Shown here: positions 15,799 through 29,810 of the stretch, piece after piece | Position numbering within the stretch: position 1 is the stretch's first letter | Layout: every line of letters starts with the position of its first letter | Position numbers and translations under genes: made by a program | Assembly: GCA_013397455.1 (NCBI GenBank) | Contig: VYZB01000024.1 | Coordinates: 2,745,612 to 2,809,611, forward strand | Direction: 5' to 3' | DNA length: 64,000 bases | Origin: Crotophaga sulcirostris | Taxonomy: Eukaryota > Chordata > Aves > Cuculiformes > Crotophagidae | The notes under the pieces: generated by a model | What the model saw: only the letters and a program-made list of their open reading frames with translations | What the model was told of the DNA's origin: nothing | The model's database searches: none

Positions 15799-15892
15799 GA
15801 AACTTTTAATAAAAAAAAACCAAACCAGACCAAACCAAAACAGAAAAAAAAGAATGAACCAACAAACAAATGGGAGGGAAAAAAAAAAGACA
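15799..15892. repeat. A-rich low-complexity tract
   Basis: Runs of A broken by ACCAAACCAG-type units, then a GGGAGGG-A10 stretch. It produces meaningless Lys/Asn-rich and Phe/Leu-rich frames on the two strands. Confidence 0.85.
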
Positions 15893-18800
15893 ACAGCATC
15901 CAATGAAACAACTGGCAGGTATGGAAATAAGCATTTTTCCTTTAAACTACTGTGTCCTAATATTAAAAACTGGTGATACAGCAGCCAGAAAACAATTTTT
16001 TTCAGTGTAAATTTGAGGGCAATTTTGGGCATTAAAGAGGCATTAAAAACCCAAGTAGAGAACTGAGAATATTTGAGGGAAATTTTTTCCCTAGATTGGT
16101 GTTATCCTTTCCTTTACATTGTTAGGGATTCATAGGAGCAAGAAAATTGACCTACTGGAAAAACTTAGTATTCAGTGTATGTTCATATCTTGTTTCTGCA
16201 GAGGATTAGCTACTTTCTGAGTGGAAGCACAAGAACCCTCATGTCAATAATTACCAAATCATCTGCCCACAGATTTTTTCCCAACTCCTCCGCCGTCTCC
16301 TACATTCACCTGCTCAGAGATACAGCATGAAATTTACATTTCCAAAGTTTTGAAAGTTTAATGAAAACAAAAACCCCAATGGCTTCTAGATTTTCAGTTC
16401 CAGTTTGAATTCTATTTGGTTCTTGTCTTTGTTAGTACCTCGAAACAATGAGTGTTAGTGGTTTAAAAAACATTAAGCCCATTTCCGTAAGCGTGAATCT
16501 TACATATCCTGCCTTGCATGAATGGTCCCTTGCTGTGGTGTTGAGCAAGGCAGGAGACAGCCTTTGACCTCTCTGAGCTGCTACTGAACATGGAGGCACA
16601 GGCGATGGGACATCCGTAGCTCTGTTTGTGTGGCCCAAGGTCTGGCCACCTTGAAGCCTCAGTTACCTATTGGTAGGTAATATGTTCTCTGCTTGACGTT
16701 GGCCATGCAATATCACCAGAAGCACCAGCGGGGTACAGAGTGATAGGCTGGTACCGTGGTGATGGACAAGGTGGGCCCATGCTTCCTCCCCCAACACAAC
16801 TTTGAATTCAGCAAATCTCTGGCTCTCATCCAAGGAGAGAGACTGCAGCTTGGAGATGGCAGTACCTATGTGCTCAGTGGTCTGCTTACTTGGTGGTTGA
16901 CCAAGATTTACATCTCCAGACTCAGAAGCAGCTTTGTTTCTCTGACCTCTTTCATGAAAACATCATCCTTTCTGCTTAGATGTTCATCAGTTCTTGCTGT
17001 TTCCTTGGCTTTAAATGAGGTTATAATCCTGCAAATGTGAATTCTCCACTAGTTGCAAGGAAGTCTTCAAGGAAACCAGCAAAGTGCTTTGGGTAGAAAG
17101 TAGGAGAGAAATGCAAGTGGTGTTAGTGTGGCAAACTGTGGTTTTGGTTTTAATAAAAATTGAATCCCTGTGGCTGAAGATGACACACTGTTGTTTCTCG
17201 ATTTTAATTAATAAAAGAAAATATGCTGATAATATTTATTCTCTCCATGACTAATTCCGATTATAACTAGCTACAATAAGAAAATGCAACAAATCAGACC
17301 TGTTCATCTCCATCCATCACATTAATCACATTAATCTAGACTCCTTGCCCTGAAAGTGTTGAGGAAGCACTAAGCATAGCAAGAGCTGATTACTTAGATC
17401 TTAGGCTGCAGTTACTTCAAAGTAATTGAAGGTGGATACCAGGTACTTCTTAGATGAGAAGAATACGTAGATAGAAATCTAGTCTGAAGGCAGACCTGTC
17501 CTATTCAGGCTGTGTTGACGAAGGTGCTACCTTCTGTTTCCTGATTGGGTTATTTTACCAGATTACCTGGAGTTTTGATGTTTTGTCTTTTCTCCATTCA
17601 GCAACATATTTTGTGGTCATTAGGAATCACCAAGCTCATTTATAAGCTCAGTTGCATCTGTGCTTCCCAGTAGTTTCCAGCTAATTCTTTCACTTCTGTT
17701 TATAAACACCAGTGCCTTTCCTCCATCAGTGATTTTTGCAGGTATGGGACTCTACAGCTGAGGGGCAGCAGACAAGCAGCTGGAGCAGTAACGAGCACTG
17801 CAGCACTTGCAGTGTTGAAGGTGGTGCTGCATCAGTGGAGAGGGATCACCTTGATGCCTGCAGTGCTGAGAGCCTCTACAGAGGCACTGAGCCTGACACG
17901 GGGTTTTATTGTGCCCCAGTGAGGAAAAGGTTTTTCTGTAAGAAGCAATGAGTGCAAAACCACTCATAACAACACTGATAACAGCAATGCTGTTTCGTGA
18001 CATTGCTTTTCATGGCAAAAACTACTTGCTCATTTGCTGTTATGCTCAACCCTTACTACATGATATACTTCGCATCTTCTATAATTTACCTCTTTCTGCA
18101 GCTCATGTATTGCTCCCTATTGACTCTAAAGTGATATAGATAATAGAGAGTAGTAACAACACTCAAAACTATGGATATTAATTGCTTATATACTAAAACA
18201 TGCCTTAATCTTAACAAGGTATGGAAAAAAGAGGCAGCTAATGAATGCAGAAGGCTATTAAAGTTCAGGTTCTGTCTCTTCACCTAAAGGTGCATAGCTT
18301 AGAAGGGAAAGAGGAGCTGGAAAGTGAAAAGGGTGGAAGAAGCCGTAAATCCCATTCTAGTCTTTTATGGAGAAAGCATTACAAAAGCTGGAGCTTTATT
18401 AAGATTTCCTTGGGGTCTATGTTATAGAAAATATTGGTTTAATGTAACTCATGGATTTTGTTGACGTGGTATCTAAAGAACTCTAATGATGGGCTTGGCT
18501 GATTGATTGCCACATGTGGAGCAGGACTCTGCAGCTGGGCCTACAGATGCAAGCTCCAGCATTGGTGTTTAGCTGATGGTGGGGAAAAATGCAGGGGCTC
18601 TCTCCCACCCTCTAAACCCTCTCCTACTGTGGGATTTTACACAGGAGGAGATGACCAAGGCCTTGTGGCTTTTCCTGTTGTGGTATGAACATCCTTTAGA
18701 AAAGGAAGTGGTTGGTTTGTCTAGACAATTCTCATGGGTGTAAGACATCTAAGAGGCCCAGGCTTTTAACCGATTGAGAGTGCTGCATCCAGCATCAAGT

Positions 18801-20252
18801 TGAAAAGTATTATTACAGGAAAGACTAGAGACTTTTGACTATTTTTTATTCACTTCATATGGCAAACATTTCTGTATGTTTTGCCCTCGTCCTTTTTTAA
18901 GTGGTCATTTACTCATTCAGCAAAGAATATTAAAATAATAGTTTGCCGATTACCCTCTTCTTTCATAACTATTACTTCGTAAGGCTTTAAACACAGACTG
19001 TGCACATAACTCTTTCTTTTCAGTGCTTGGCATCTTTCAGCATCATGCACCTGTGAGGAGACTCCTTCAGAGCACTGTGCCACTGTGCCCTTCATAAAAC
19101 TGCTGGTACAGGAGCATCAATCTTGTCCTCTCTTAAAATTTCTATTTATTGTGGGCGGTAGAAACATTCATGGCTGTAGATTTCAAAGCATTTTCTGTTT
19201 TAAAACGTATCATCTGCATGTGTGTGTGTGTGTAGGTATATTATACAAGTGTTTGTCATCAACCTGTAAATACACAAAATTTAGTTTGTTTTACTGGTAT
19301 TATCAAGGGACCTGGTGTTTCTACTAGCATCTAGTTACTAGCAATGTTTGAGAAAATGTCTGCTTTTTGAAGGAAAAGAGGATTTTTTTCCCCGCATTTT
19401 TGAATGCTAGAAATAATTCTGAACACATTAACACAATGTAAAAAAAGCTGAGAGAAAAATCCACAAGGTCATTTAAAAAATAACTCCCTAGACTTTATTC
19501 AGAGAACTAGCATAAATATTTTTGTTATAAAGAGGGTATCTTAATCTTCTATACTCTGATTTAGTGTTTCAATGTCTTTTATAACAAAGCAAGGCTAATA
19601 TCACAATACTTACAAGTTATTAAAACTGAGAATGAAGAGTGCTTCAGGGAAACTTCCCTTGGCACAGTGAGAACATTTTTATCAGATTTGTGACTCCAAA
19701 GCAGTTCTGGTTATCCCTTTTTGTGGGCTTGTACTTCAGATCCCTGTATCTGCATTGCATTATATGAGAGAAAAAAGGCACTTCTCAGCTGCTGCCAGTT
19801 TCTTTGTCACTGGCAGCAAAATGATGAATCCAGCTGGGAGCTGTCCCTCTGTCCTGGCAGACAAAATTGGTGTCCCCAGAAGCTTAGGAGACTCTCAGTG
19901 TCAAGAATGCAGCTGAAATGTACCCTTCAGGCTAAGTCTGACAGAGAAATGCTGCTGATGGAAAATTCCTGTTGAATCAATCGCAAACGTCTCTCTTTCC
20001 TCAAAGAATCTGTGTTTTGACATACCCCAGCTGATGAGTCAGGTAATCCTAGGCCAAGAAAAGAAGGAATAAAAATTCCCTTTTTATTGAGTAAAACCTA
20101 CGAACAAGAAGAATATTTGACCCATCACTGCCATGAACAAGATTTTTTAGACAAAACTCATATTTAAATAAAAGTGCAACTTAAGAGAGTTCGATGGTAA
20201 GGTCCTGCTATTTCTTACTGCATGGAGGAAATATAAGAGGAGAAATTGGATT

Positions 20253-20304
20253 ATATGTGTTTATAGCCAAAGAATTACATGTGCTTATAGCCAAAGGATT
20301 ATAT
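20253..20304. repeat. Imperfect tandem duplication of about 25 bp
   Basis: Two copies of ATGTG(T/C)TTATAGCCAAAG followed by (A/G)ATTA(C/T)AT, beside the possible LTR leader. Confidence 0.75.
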
Positions 20305-20392
20305 GATTATACTCATATATACTCAGCGTTCTGTCTGGACGTTCTGCCGAATGCTGCCAGGTGGTAGTTTGCTCCAAAGTGTGGATTCCAAG

Positions 20393-20770
20393 TGTCACGA
20401 AGCAGACTCTCAGCCACCAGGGTTCATAAAATAATTTTAATAGAAGGATACAGCAGTGTGGTCAGCTCCGTGGAGATGGGCTGACATGAACCAAGAAGTC
20501 CCGGTGCAATTATACCCTTACAGACACACACCCACACACACTCATGATGGTTTGGTCCAGTAGTAATATTTGGGTCTGAGGGCTTCTCATTCCTCATTGG
20601 ATTCCTTCACTGCCTTTCAGACAGGTCATTATCTTGTCTTGGTGCAGCTGGTGTTGGTGGACTGTTTTCTTGAAACCTCTGTATTTCAGTGTTTTCATTG
20701 GTTCTGGAGGCCATGTTTTGTCTGAGCAGGTTGTACATGCTGGTAAAGTTTCTAACTTGAAATTCCCAGC
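20393..20770 (-). mobile_element. Possible LTR, minus orientation, with leader remnant
   Basis: On the minus strand the order is LTR-like: a TATAA box (GGGTATAATTGC near 20506-20517), then ATTAAA about 75-80 bases downstream (near 20435), then a U5-like segment ending GCTTCGTGACA at 20393. After a two-base gap comes TGGAATCC, where a primer-binding site starting TGG would be expected. The U3 start is not defined; 20770 is a guess. No coding remnant was recognised next to it. This rests on arrangement, not on a recognised family. Confidence 0.4.
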
Positions 20771-20829
20771 TTGTGGCCTAATGCTTCAGATCAAGTCTCC
20801 GTACTCATGCTAAGAAAGCTAAGTGAACA

Positions 20830-20931
20830 GCATGCTAAATCACACAAAATTATAACTCTAGAATCTATTTGAAACTAAAGGCATACTGAGTCACACAATA
20901 TTATAATTCTAAATGATTTATTCTATTTAAA
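20830..20931. repeat. Imperfect 51-bp tandem duplication
   Basis: GCATGCTAAATCACACAAAA at 20830 recurs as GCATACTGAGTCACACAATA at 20881. Both are followed by TTATAA(C/T)TCTA and a CTATTT. Two diverged copies. Confidence 0.7.
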
Positions 20932-23900
20932 ATATTATTTATTTAGACTAAACAAATAATCCCCATTAAAGAGAGGAATTGCCCGGTGTGCAGTCCAGCT
21001 GCCTTCCAGGAAGGATTCAAGTGGGTCTCACAAGCAATCTGTCATTGGTAAAGATCTCATTGCTTCAAGGGGCACCCTTGAGAGGCATCCTGATGCAAGG
21101 GGAGGTCATCACCATGCAGCCACACTGCTCAGCAGGGCAAGCTCAAAGAAGGCTCACTTAGCCTGTCATATTTATGGGATGAAAGAGGTTGACTCGTATT
21201 CAAATTGCATACGAGGCTTCTTACAGGTGTTTCTCTGGAGTCTGATCCAAACTACTGCCAGTTTAGTAAAAGGCCGGGGCAGTGGAACACAGCACACATA
21301 TCCATCACAGTCAATTGAGCAATGTCTTGAATTGCAGCAAATGGACCTCTGAAAGCAATGTACGACCAGCAACCTCTGGATTGCCACGCAGAGCATTGGG
21401 GCACTCCATGAGATTGGTGTTTCTGCGGATGGGACTTGCAGTTGTCCATGAAGAAAGCTCAGGCAGAAGAGGTAAATCTGCCATGTCACTCTTATTTGGG
21501 GGTTTAAATGTTTTCTCAGATTTCCTCAGAAAAACAGAGTTTAGGTCTCCTTTGGGCAGAAGCAAAGATAGGATGTGGGTTCCGCCTCTATTGAGAAGCT
21601 CTCTAGCAGCTCAGCCAGCGTCCCCTGCAGATGGTTTGGCCCTGATGTGTGGATGCATTTTGCACAGCCAATTGAGCAGCAGGTTGGCTGAAACCCAGTG
21701 AGTCACTGCCCCGTGAAAGCCAGATGGTCTAGAGGTGAAATCATCCCTCTTGGGCAGGGTCAGTGTCAGGTCAGAACCGCTGCCCATGGCAGCGAGTGCT
21801 GTCACCCTGTGGCTGGGGTCTCAGGGAAATGTGGGCACTTCCTTGGGTGAGACAACTTTACCTGCTGAGCATGGAGTCACCCAGGTGTTCAGTGCAGACT
21901 TCTGCAGCCCATTTGGAGGGGTGTGAACATCCCTCCTTTGCCCCAAGACCTGCCCTGCTATGCCTAAGCTCCAGGCACGTATGTCCTCCTGTGCATCTCA
22001 GGGTGTCTTGCAACCATTTCCTCCTTGGAGATGACTATAAGGACTTCTCTAACTGCTTTTCATTTCAGAGCTCTTGCTCACTCTCTTCCTCCTCATATGA
22101 TACTTGGTTGGGTTTTTGGAGCCTCCAGGAGGAGATTGTTTACAAACTTACTAATTATGGCACCTGTGTGACACGACACACCCAAAAGACATGAAATTGA
22201 AGAGGAGAAACATGAGCACTTGTAGGCACAGTCTATTCCTGCAGCAGAAAGTTCTTCTCAGCATGAAGAAAGTTATTACCCTTTGACTCCTGTTCATAAG
22301 TGAACTAACGACCACCAGTTTTACTATGCCCATCAATAGCTCCTAGAGATTTGTCTTCAATGCAAAAACTTATTGACTACAGTTTGAAAGAAACAATGGA
22401 TTTTCTATATCTATCCAGTGATCTCTGCAGAGAGCATCATACGGCTGCTTAAATCTACCCTTTCCTGCTTGAATCTATGTTGCATGCTGCTATTTCTTTG
22501 AAAGATAGAAGGGCAGCTGAGGAAATACTCATGGGGATAAAACTTGAAAATAATCTGTTTTGCTGTAAAGGTAACAGGCTACTCAGATGAAAGCTTGGGA
22601 ATTAGAATTGATACCCTTACACCCTTCTACTCCACTGGCTCATGGTGTGCATTGATGTAAAAGGGAAGAGAATAAGAACCCAACTATTCTCCATTTGAAT
22701 GATGCTATGTCTAATCACAAGTAGGTTATATTGAAGGCACAGAAAAGCCTTGTGTATGTGCTGACCAGTCATCTGGTAAAATATGACTCACAAAAAGCTG
22801 TACTTGGAATATTTCTCCCATCTAGTCTATTGCATGTACTGAGCATTTACTGCAATACACGTGAGGTCTAATTTACATCCCTCCCTTCACAGTCTCTTTC
22901 ACCTCCCTAAAGTGAATCAGTCTGTTCAGACTTTTTTTTGCTGTGCCTCCTGAATCAAATTCATGACATCTCCTGATGCATCTCCTAAACAGACACAGCT
23001 GAGCAGACTAGAGAGTAAAGTCAATTAACAGTGAAACTGTTATGAAGCTCTGAAACTATTTATACAGTGAATGGCCATCCTTGTATCCCTGGTAAAGGAA
23101 GAAGAGTTTTCTCTTCTACCCAAAATCTGAACATTGTAAGTTTGGCTGCAAAGATTACCATGGAAATTCAGCCATAATTTGTAGCCCCTGTGATAAAAAT
23201 GTCATCATGCTATTATTTTAGGAATGCTGCACTTTGCCACCTCCTGTTTAATGAGTGTATTCTTTTAACAAGACGAGTGGCAAAAATAGTTCCCACAGTC
23301 CATTGATTATGAAGCACAGTGAAGAAATGATAGCACCTAACAAATCTGGTCCATTGAGTATTACTTTAGGATCCTAATTTGAAATATGTAATTGTCTTTT
23401 TTTCTTCATTTCCTGATGTGTCCTTCCACCTTCTGCCAGGGACAACTCAGCACTCAGCCTTTCAGCTTCTCAGCCACTTTCAAGATTTCTTTCCACATTA
23501 GGCCCTCCTTCCTGCCTTTCTGTTGTAGGATACGACCTTTATAATGCTGTTCTTTTTGCAAGGGGCCCTGCTGGGAAACAGATTGGGGACTGATATGGGT
23601 TAAAATTTCTAAATATTTTTATTTTTCAAAAACTACCTTGAATGCTGAACCTGGTTACCAGCACACATCCCTCTAGCAGCTGTAGCAGTGCAGGTGAAGG
23701 CATGGTGTGGTGTGGCTGCAGGAATAAAGCATCGATGAAGAAATGGGAGTGCTAGAAGAAAAGAAGGGCCAAGAACTTCTTAAAATGACTTTGCCACCAG
23801 GTGCAAAAGTAGAAGAGGAAAATCTGGGGGTTTTGCATGGATTGATGAAGAGCAATTGTTTTTTGCTTTCAGGAATGCAAGAACTTGGAGTTGCCTATAT

Positions 23901-23974
23901 AATGAATGAACTGATAAATTACAAAGGATATATAACTTTAAGTCAAATATTTCTGAAATGGAGGAGAGACAAGG
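20932..23974. other. Intergenic; GC-richer block of unknown origin at about 20980-22130
   Basis: The block beside the possible LTR has overlapping frames up to 143 codons on both strands, none matching a family I know. It could be decayed retroviral internal sequence or simple intergenic DNA. From 22130 to 23974 I see nothing notable. Confidence 0.45.
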
Positions 23975-24933
23975 ATAGACATTTTGTATCAGCTTTCAGA
24001 TCTGGATGAGGGGACCGAGTCCATCATTAGCAAGCTGGCAGATGATACCAAGCTGGGAGGAAGGGTTGATCTGTTAGAGGGTAGGATGGCCCTACAGAGG
24101 GACCTGGACAGACTGGAGAGATGGGCTGATTCCAATAAGATGATGTTTAATAAGCCCAAATGCCAGGTTCTGCACTTTGGACACAATAATCCCATGCAAA
24201 GCTATAGACTGGGGACAGAGTGGCTGGAGAGTTGTCAGGCAGAAAGGGACTTGGGAGTACTGGTAGATAGGAAACTCAACACAAGCCAGCAGTGTGCCCA
24301 GGTGGCCAAGAAGGCCAATGGTATCCCGGCCTGCATCAGAAATAGTGTGGCCAGCAGGACCAGAGAAGTTATCGTCCCCCTCTACTCAGCACTGGTCAGG
24401 CCTCACCTTGAGTCCTGCGTACAGTTCTGGGCCCCTCAGTTTGAGAAAGATGTCAAAACACTGGAGTGTGTCCAGAGGAGGGCAACAAAGACAGTGAAAG
24501 GGCTGGAGCACAAGCCCTACGAGGAGCGACTGAGGGAGCTGGGGCTGTTTAGTCTGGAGAAGAGGAGGCTCAGGGGAGACCTTATTGCTCTCTAGAACTA
24601 CCTAAAAGGAGGTTGTAGTCAGGCAGGGGTTGGTCTCTTCTCACAGGCAACCAGTGACAGAACAAGAGGACGTGGTCTCAAGTTATGTCAGGGGAGGTTT
24701 AGGCTTGATATAAGGAAAATATTCTTCACTGAGAGGGTGATTGGCCATTGGAATGCGCTGCCCAGGGAGGTGGTGGAGTCGCCATCCCTGGAGGTGTTTA
24801 AGTGGAGATTGGATGAGGCACTGAGTGCCATGGTTTCGATGATGGATTGGTGTTAGTGTTGGCTTATAGGTTGGACTCGATGGTTTCAGAGGTCCTTTCC
24901 AACCTTGTAATACTGTGATACTGTGATACTGTC
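23975..24933 (+). mobile_element. CR1 LINE, 5'-truncated, 3' part of ORF2 plus 3' end
   Basis: A frame open from 23984 to 24595 (203 residues) encodes the end of a CR1-type reverse transcriptase and the region after it. It has the ADD motif followed by TKLGG, then [38 protein letters not shown] and [22 protein letters not shown]. It stops at TAG 24593-24595, where the related copy at 48.1-48.5 kb has a Tyr codon TAC. Further ORF2-derived sequence and the 3' end follow. The element ends in about three copies of ATACTGTG (24909-24933), the CR1 terminal octamer. The 5' limit is approximate. It is a dead retroposon fragment. Confidence 0.93.
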
Positions 24934-27900
24934 AATAAGGTGACCCTTTTATCCAGAGAAGATTACCAGAGCTTTGAATGAGGAAAAGTTCCTGATTGTC
25001 CAAGAAAAACAGTATTTTATGTAGGTTTTCTTAGAATTCCTTTTTTAGTAGTGTTAATTGTCTATGAGGTCATGCTACATGCTCATGAAAAGTATAACCT
25101 TTCATTCAGCAATGTGGATTTACTATGTTGTTTCATCTTTCTAGGAAATGAACATGAATCATACAAATATGTGTGTGCAATTCTTTGTCTACCTAGGAAT
25201 TCTACAGAGCTCCTTTGTGTCCAACAACAGGAGCAATAAATCCTATTTAGATTTTGACAACAGGCAAAGATTTCCCACAAAAATCTGGTTGTTTTTCACT
25301 TGTGAAGTGCAAAATTCAAAGCATGGCAAAAAATAACTTTAGAAATGATAACTTTATTCTGTTATTTTCTTGGTGTCTGCAAAAAAAGTGCAAATCTACG
25401 CTTAAGTCCAGAAAAAAAAATGCTTTCTAAAATAAATTTAGTCTGTTTATGAAATAAGTTGAACTCTCTAATTCTGTATGTATTCAAAACTGAAATGGAT
25501 GCATTTTATTTTAAAGCCAGAGTATGTTCCTTTTAGCTTCCTTTTCCTAGAAAAATAATACTACCACATTGTTTAGAGCAATGTTGCTGGAGATTGACAG
25601 CTGACTTTACATATGAGAATTAATTTTTTATAAGCCTGTTTGTCATGTTATGATTGCAATAAGGCAGTAGATATCAGTCTGCCTTTATCACACTTGCAGC
25701 TTGCTTTCATTAGCTCTCTGTTTCCTTTATCCTGGGGATTATCTTCCCTTTAAAGAGGCAATTTGTTCATTTTATCAGATGCTAGTCTAGTATGTATGCG
25801 GTCTACTTAAGAATTAGGTCTTAAGAAGAAAAAGATGGCACATGAGTTCAAAAAGAACACAGCTACATTAAATACAAATTAATAAAACTAGGAAGGAAAA
25901 TTTTGAATTACATGGAGGAAGAAGTCATCTGATCTTTCTAGTGGAAGCACTCAGCTCAGTCATGTGGGACAATGTGGAAACAAGAATGGACATTTAAGTC
26001 ACAACTCAACTTCATAGTGCCTCGAGCTATGGCATACACAGGCTTTTAACAGGTTACAAGCTGGGTTTACAGGGACCTCAACATTAAGCCACACATGGAT
26101 CACCTGAATGGATGAAGGGAAGAAGGCAGAGCCCAGTGGACCTCAGGCTGGGACCACACCATTTGGCTAATGGGAAACTAGCTCAGTGTCTTCCTGGTCT
26201 ACTCCCTTCCTTCCTCTGCTTCCTCCAGCTTGCCTCAGACTGGTAGTTAAAAGCCCTGTGAAAACACAAGTGGTTGGGTCAGGCTATGGGTATCAGGAAA
26301 GAATAGGTAGGGAGGGAGAAGAGGCTGGCTCAAGGGTATGAGGTCTATTTTGGCAGCTGTAATGTTGTACAGAAGACTATGGGAGTGATCTCACAGCTAC
26401 AGGCATCTCCAATAGCCCAATTAGAACAATACACTGTAAAACAGGCAAACCAGGACTGCCTGTACTACCGCCTCATGAAGTAAAAGGACCTCACAAAAAG
26501 CATTTGTGTCCAAGGGGTAGGTTACCGGATAGGTGATTAGTTGAACAACTTGACTTTAGTGTGAGTGTATTTAAGAATTTTGCAGACTGGGGTAAGTTTG
26601 CAGTGTAATTGGAAAAAATGTTGGATTTTTTATAAAACCTTAGGTGGATGAGTTTCTCAGTGTTTATTCTGCTATTTAAAAGAAGGAAAAACTCTTCATC
26701 ACACAATGGGTGTGATGTTGGGAGGAATAAAAAAGGCACTTATTCTATGGTCTACTCCAAGGAGCTTCCAAAATGAATAATCAATAAAAAGAATTATGTC
26801 TTTTTAAGGTAATGTCTTATAAGTAAATGTAGGGGTCAGGACTCATTTATCTGGTGAAGCATGCAAGTTTCTTCAATCATCAGCTTGATGTGAGAAGACC
26901 AAAATAAATCCTGAACATAGAATCTAGACTGTGGTGCGTATCAAGTAAAGCAGCTTTTTTTGACATCTGGTCTCAAGTTTTCTGGTTTTGTGGGCTGAAT
27001 TTTTACCTCTGACGTGAACTTTCTCTTGTTACAGGTTGTCACATAAGTAAGTGAAGGACTGTGCTGAGGACTGTCTCATCTCATAGTCCACTTTCTGTAC
27101 AGCTTTTCATTTTTTGACACGCAGTAATAGTAGTTGCTTTCTGGGTTTACTTTTCACTCCTCTGACATGACTGAGTCAGTCTCCTGGGACCAAAAGCTCA
27201 GTCATAGCCTGCAAGAATGAAGCATCCTGAGCCAACTCTTCAGGTTTCACAGGGCTGGGCTCTGTGCAGTCGTGGGGAGGAATTGCTACCGGCACATAAT
27301 TCATAAAATGAAGGAAGTAGCATGTTTTCCCATCTCTCCCATGCTTCAAAAATAGGAATCCTTTGTCCTGCCAGAGACATGTATGAATAACCTTGTTATC
27401 TATGCTTTGCACAAATTGATGTAGACAGCTAAAGATCATTTGCTTATTTTCCCCCAAGACTCAATGTAAGTTATATAGGCAAAGGAAGATACACATTCAG
27501 GTAGCTGGATTATCTATCTAACTATTATCATTGTTGGGAATTTGCATTTGTAAAACAACGTAGAGAAAAAGTACTCAGTAGAGGATTTAAAGCAAAAAAA
27601 ATATGCATGTGAAAGGCATTGCTGAAGGGAAAAAACAGGACACTTGGTGAAATGCAAGAGGACCTGTGCAAATATTGACACCGGAAACATCAGTGCTTTT
27701 TCCCAGACACTGGAAGAAAATAGAATTACCCATCACAGCATTGCCTGCAAGTTGGTGGGAGAATTCAGCAATCTGTGTAGATGTCTGCCTGTGAGGTACT
27801 TCTGAAAATGCTACCATATAGGTGCTCTTTGAGAGATAAGAGCCTGCAGTAAGCACTATTGAGAAGATGAAAACCTTGAGGAGCCCAGACCTCCTCAAGG

Positions 27901-29810
27901 TTCAGGGTCATGCAGGCAGACACCTGATTTTAAAATTCACTGTTTTGTGTCTGAAGTTTTATAAAGTTTAGGACATCTAGCTATTGAGCCCAGTTTGTAT
28001 CCACCTGGAAAAGAGTAAGCTCTTTGTCTTGTCTTCTGGTATAAACTAGAGTTTATGCAACTTGGGTAGCCAGGAGAGTTTACTGTAGCAATATGGCTTT
28101 TTCTGCTCTGAATGGGAATAATATCCAGTATGGGTATTTGGAACATTTCCCTCACCACCCACACCATCATACCCACCCACCCACCCCCACTTTTAAAGTG
28201 GTTCACGTTACCATACTTGAAACTTACTTTCCTGCATGCATGTGGTATGAAAATTTGGCTAAGCTTTCTTCCCTCCTGCAAAGGGACGCCACTTAGGTGT
28301 ATCTGTTGCAATATCCTGTTGTTTGCAGCATTTGTTGTGTCTTTTATTTAAAGGAGATCTTAGGAACAAGAAGGAATTGGTGTTGAGTTCTTACTGTCTA
28401 TTGCTGTAATTGGAGTAATACAGATTTTTCCTGGATATATCCAGTGCTCACAGGGCTAAAGTACTTTTAAGTGCTGAGTTAGAGATTGGGCCATTGTAGA
28501 CTTTATTTCAGGGTATGTGCTGAAACAGTTGGAAGCAGTTTTCACTAGAACTCTCAGGGCAGTGTGCTTGTGGTTCTGTTGCTGCTTTCATTTATTGGGA
28601 AGAAACAGGCATTAGGAGAGAGAGGCATGTCTAAAGAAAGACATTTACAGATGCAAAAATATTCATTTCAGGTTGTGAAACTATTCTATATATGAGAAGT
28701 ATAAGCAAGGCTCAAGACCCAGTTGGGATCTAGCACTGAATGTTAAGATCTAAAACCCAGCACAGAGACAACACAGACACAAAGTCAGAAACTATTCTGT
28801 AAAAATAATCGTGTAAAAGATGACTAATTCCCACTTTCCAGTTTAGAGCAGCTGTTCATCCTTTAAATTCTTTCAGCTTTCTCTAAGGTCTATGACAATA
28901 TTGTATTCACAGACATGCTCATTCTTCTTCTAAATGTCAGGATGCTTATTTTAATAGGTTTTGAGCTGCAGATTGTAATGGGCATAAAATGATTTCTTAT
29001 GCCAAAGCATAAATAGTATTTAGCTGAACAAACACTAGCAGCAACCACTTCAGTAAATACATCATAGGTATACATACATACATGCTTATACAATTTATTT
29101 ATTTGACCAAATGAAAATACCTGGGTTGTATTCGTGTTGAGAAATACCATTGAGAGCAGGTTTCACTGGGACAGCCTGCTTATCTTACTCAGCTATAAAA
29201 ATAAAATCTGTGCAACCCCTTTCCTTCATCAGCACAGATGTGGTGCATTATTTAGCCCCTCTGAGAGCTGAACTCATGTTGCATGTATAAATAGTGACTG
29301 TATATATTATACATGTATATATGCTGTATAGTCAGCATATTTGTTATATTTTCCCTTTGTTGCACTTATAGCTGCAAAAAAAAAAGCACCTATAACTGCT
29401 TTCTTGGTGCATTTTCTCTCCCTGATATTCACAGAAAAAGCAATATGGAACAAGTCAGACAGCAAAATGATACTTTGGATTGACTTGAGCACGATTGTCT
29501 CTGTCCTAGAGCTTGGATGCTTTAAAAGTGACCATAGGTGGCTTGGTTTTCACTTTGATTGATTAAGACTTTTTTTAAATCTACAAAAAGCAATCTGAGT
29601 GAAAATGATCTTGCCCTGATAAAGTTCATGGCTCTAAGATTAAGGAATGAATCTGAGCAGATGAATTACTGCTATCAATGTACTTCAAAAGGGCAAACCA
29701 GCCTCCAGAAACTTGGAAGGAGGGGTGCCCACAGAGAAGAATCCCAAGGGGAAAAAATAATTCAGGAGAGATGACAATTCTTATATGAAGCAATATCAGG
29801 GACACAAAGC

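Larger units (their letters stand above)
8959..20330. other. Intergenic sequence with two GC-richer patches
   Basis: No exon recognised. Patches at about 12440-12680 and 12890-13280 are richer in G+C than their surroundings and carry overlapping frames of 114-130 codons on both strands, which look like by-products of base composition. The rest is AT-rich with many short T/A runs and a (TG)n run near 19218-19234. Confidence 0.55.

Noticed and set aside
21282..22194. Frames of 139 and 143 codons, plus strand
   Set aside because: No recognisable motif, and equally open frames occur on the opposite strand. Kept only as a possible degenerate repeat block.
23743..24009. 88-codon frame just upstream of the CR1 copy
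   Set aside because: It is Lys/Glu-rich and looked exon-like, with an internal acceptor-like TTGCTTTCAG, but it runs into the CR1 element in a different frame and matches no family I know.
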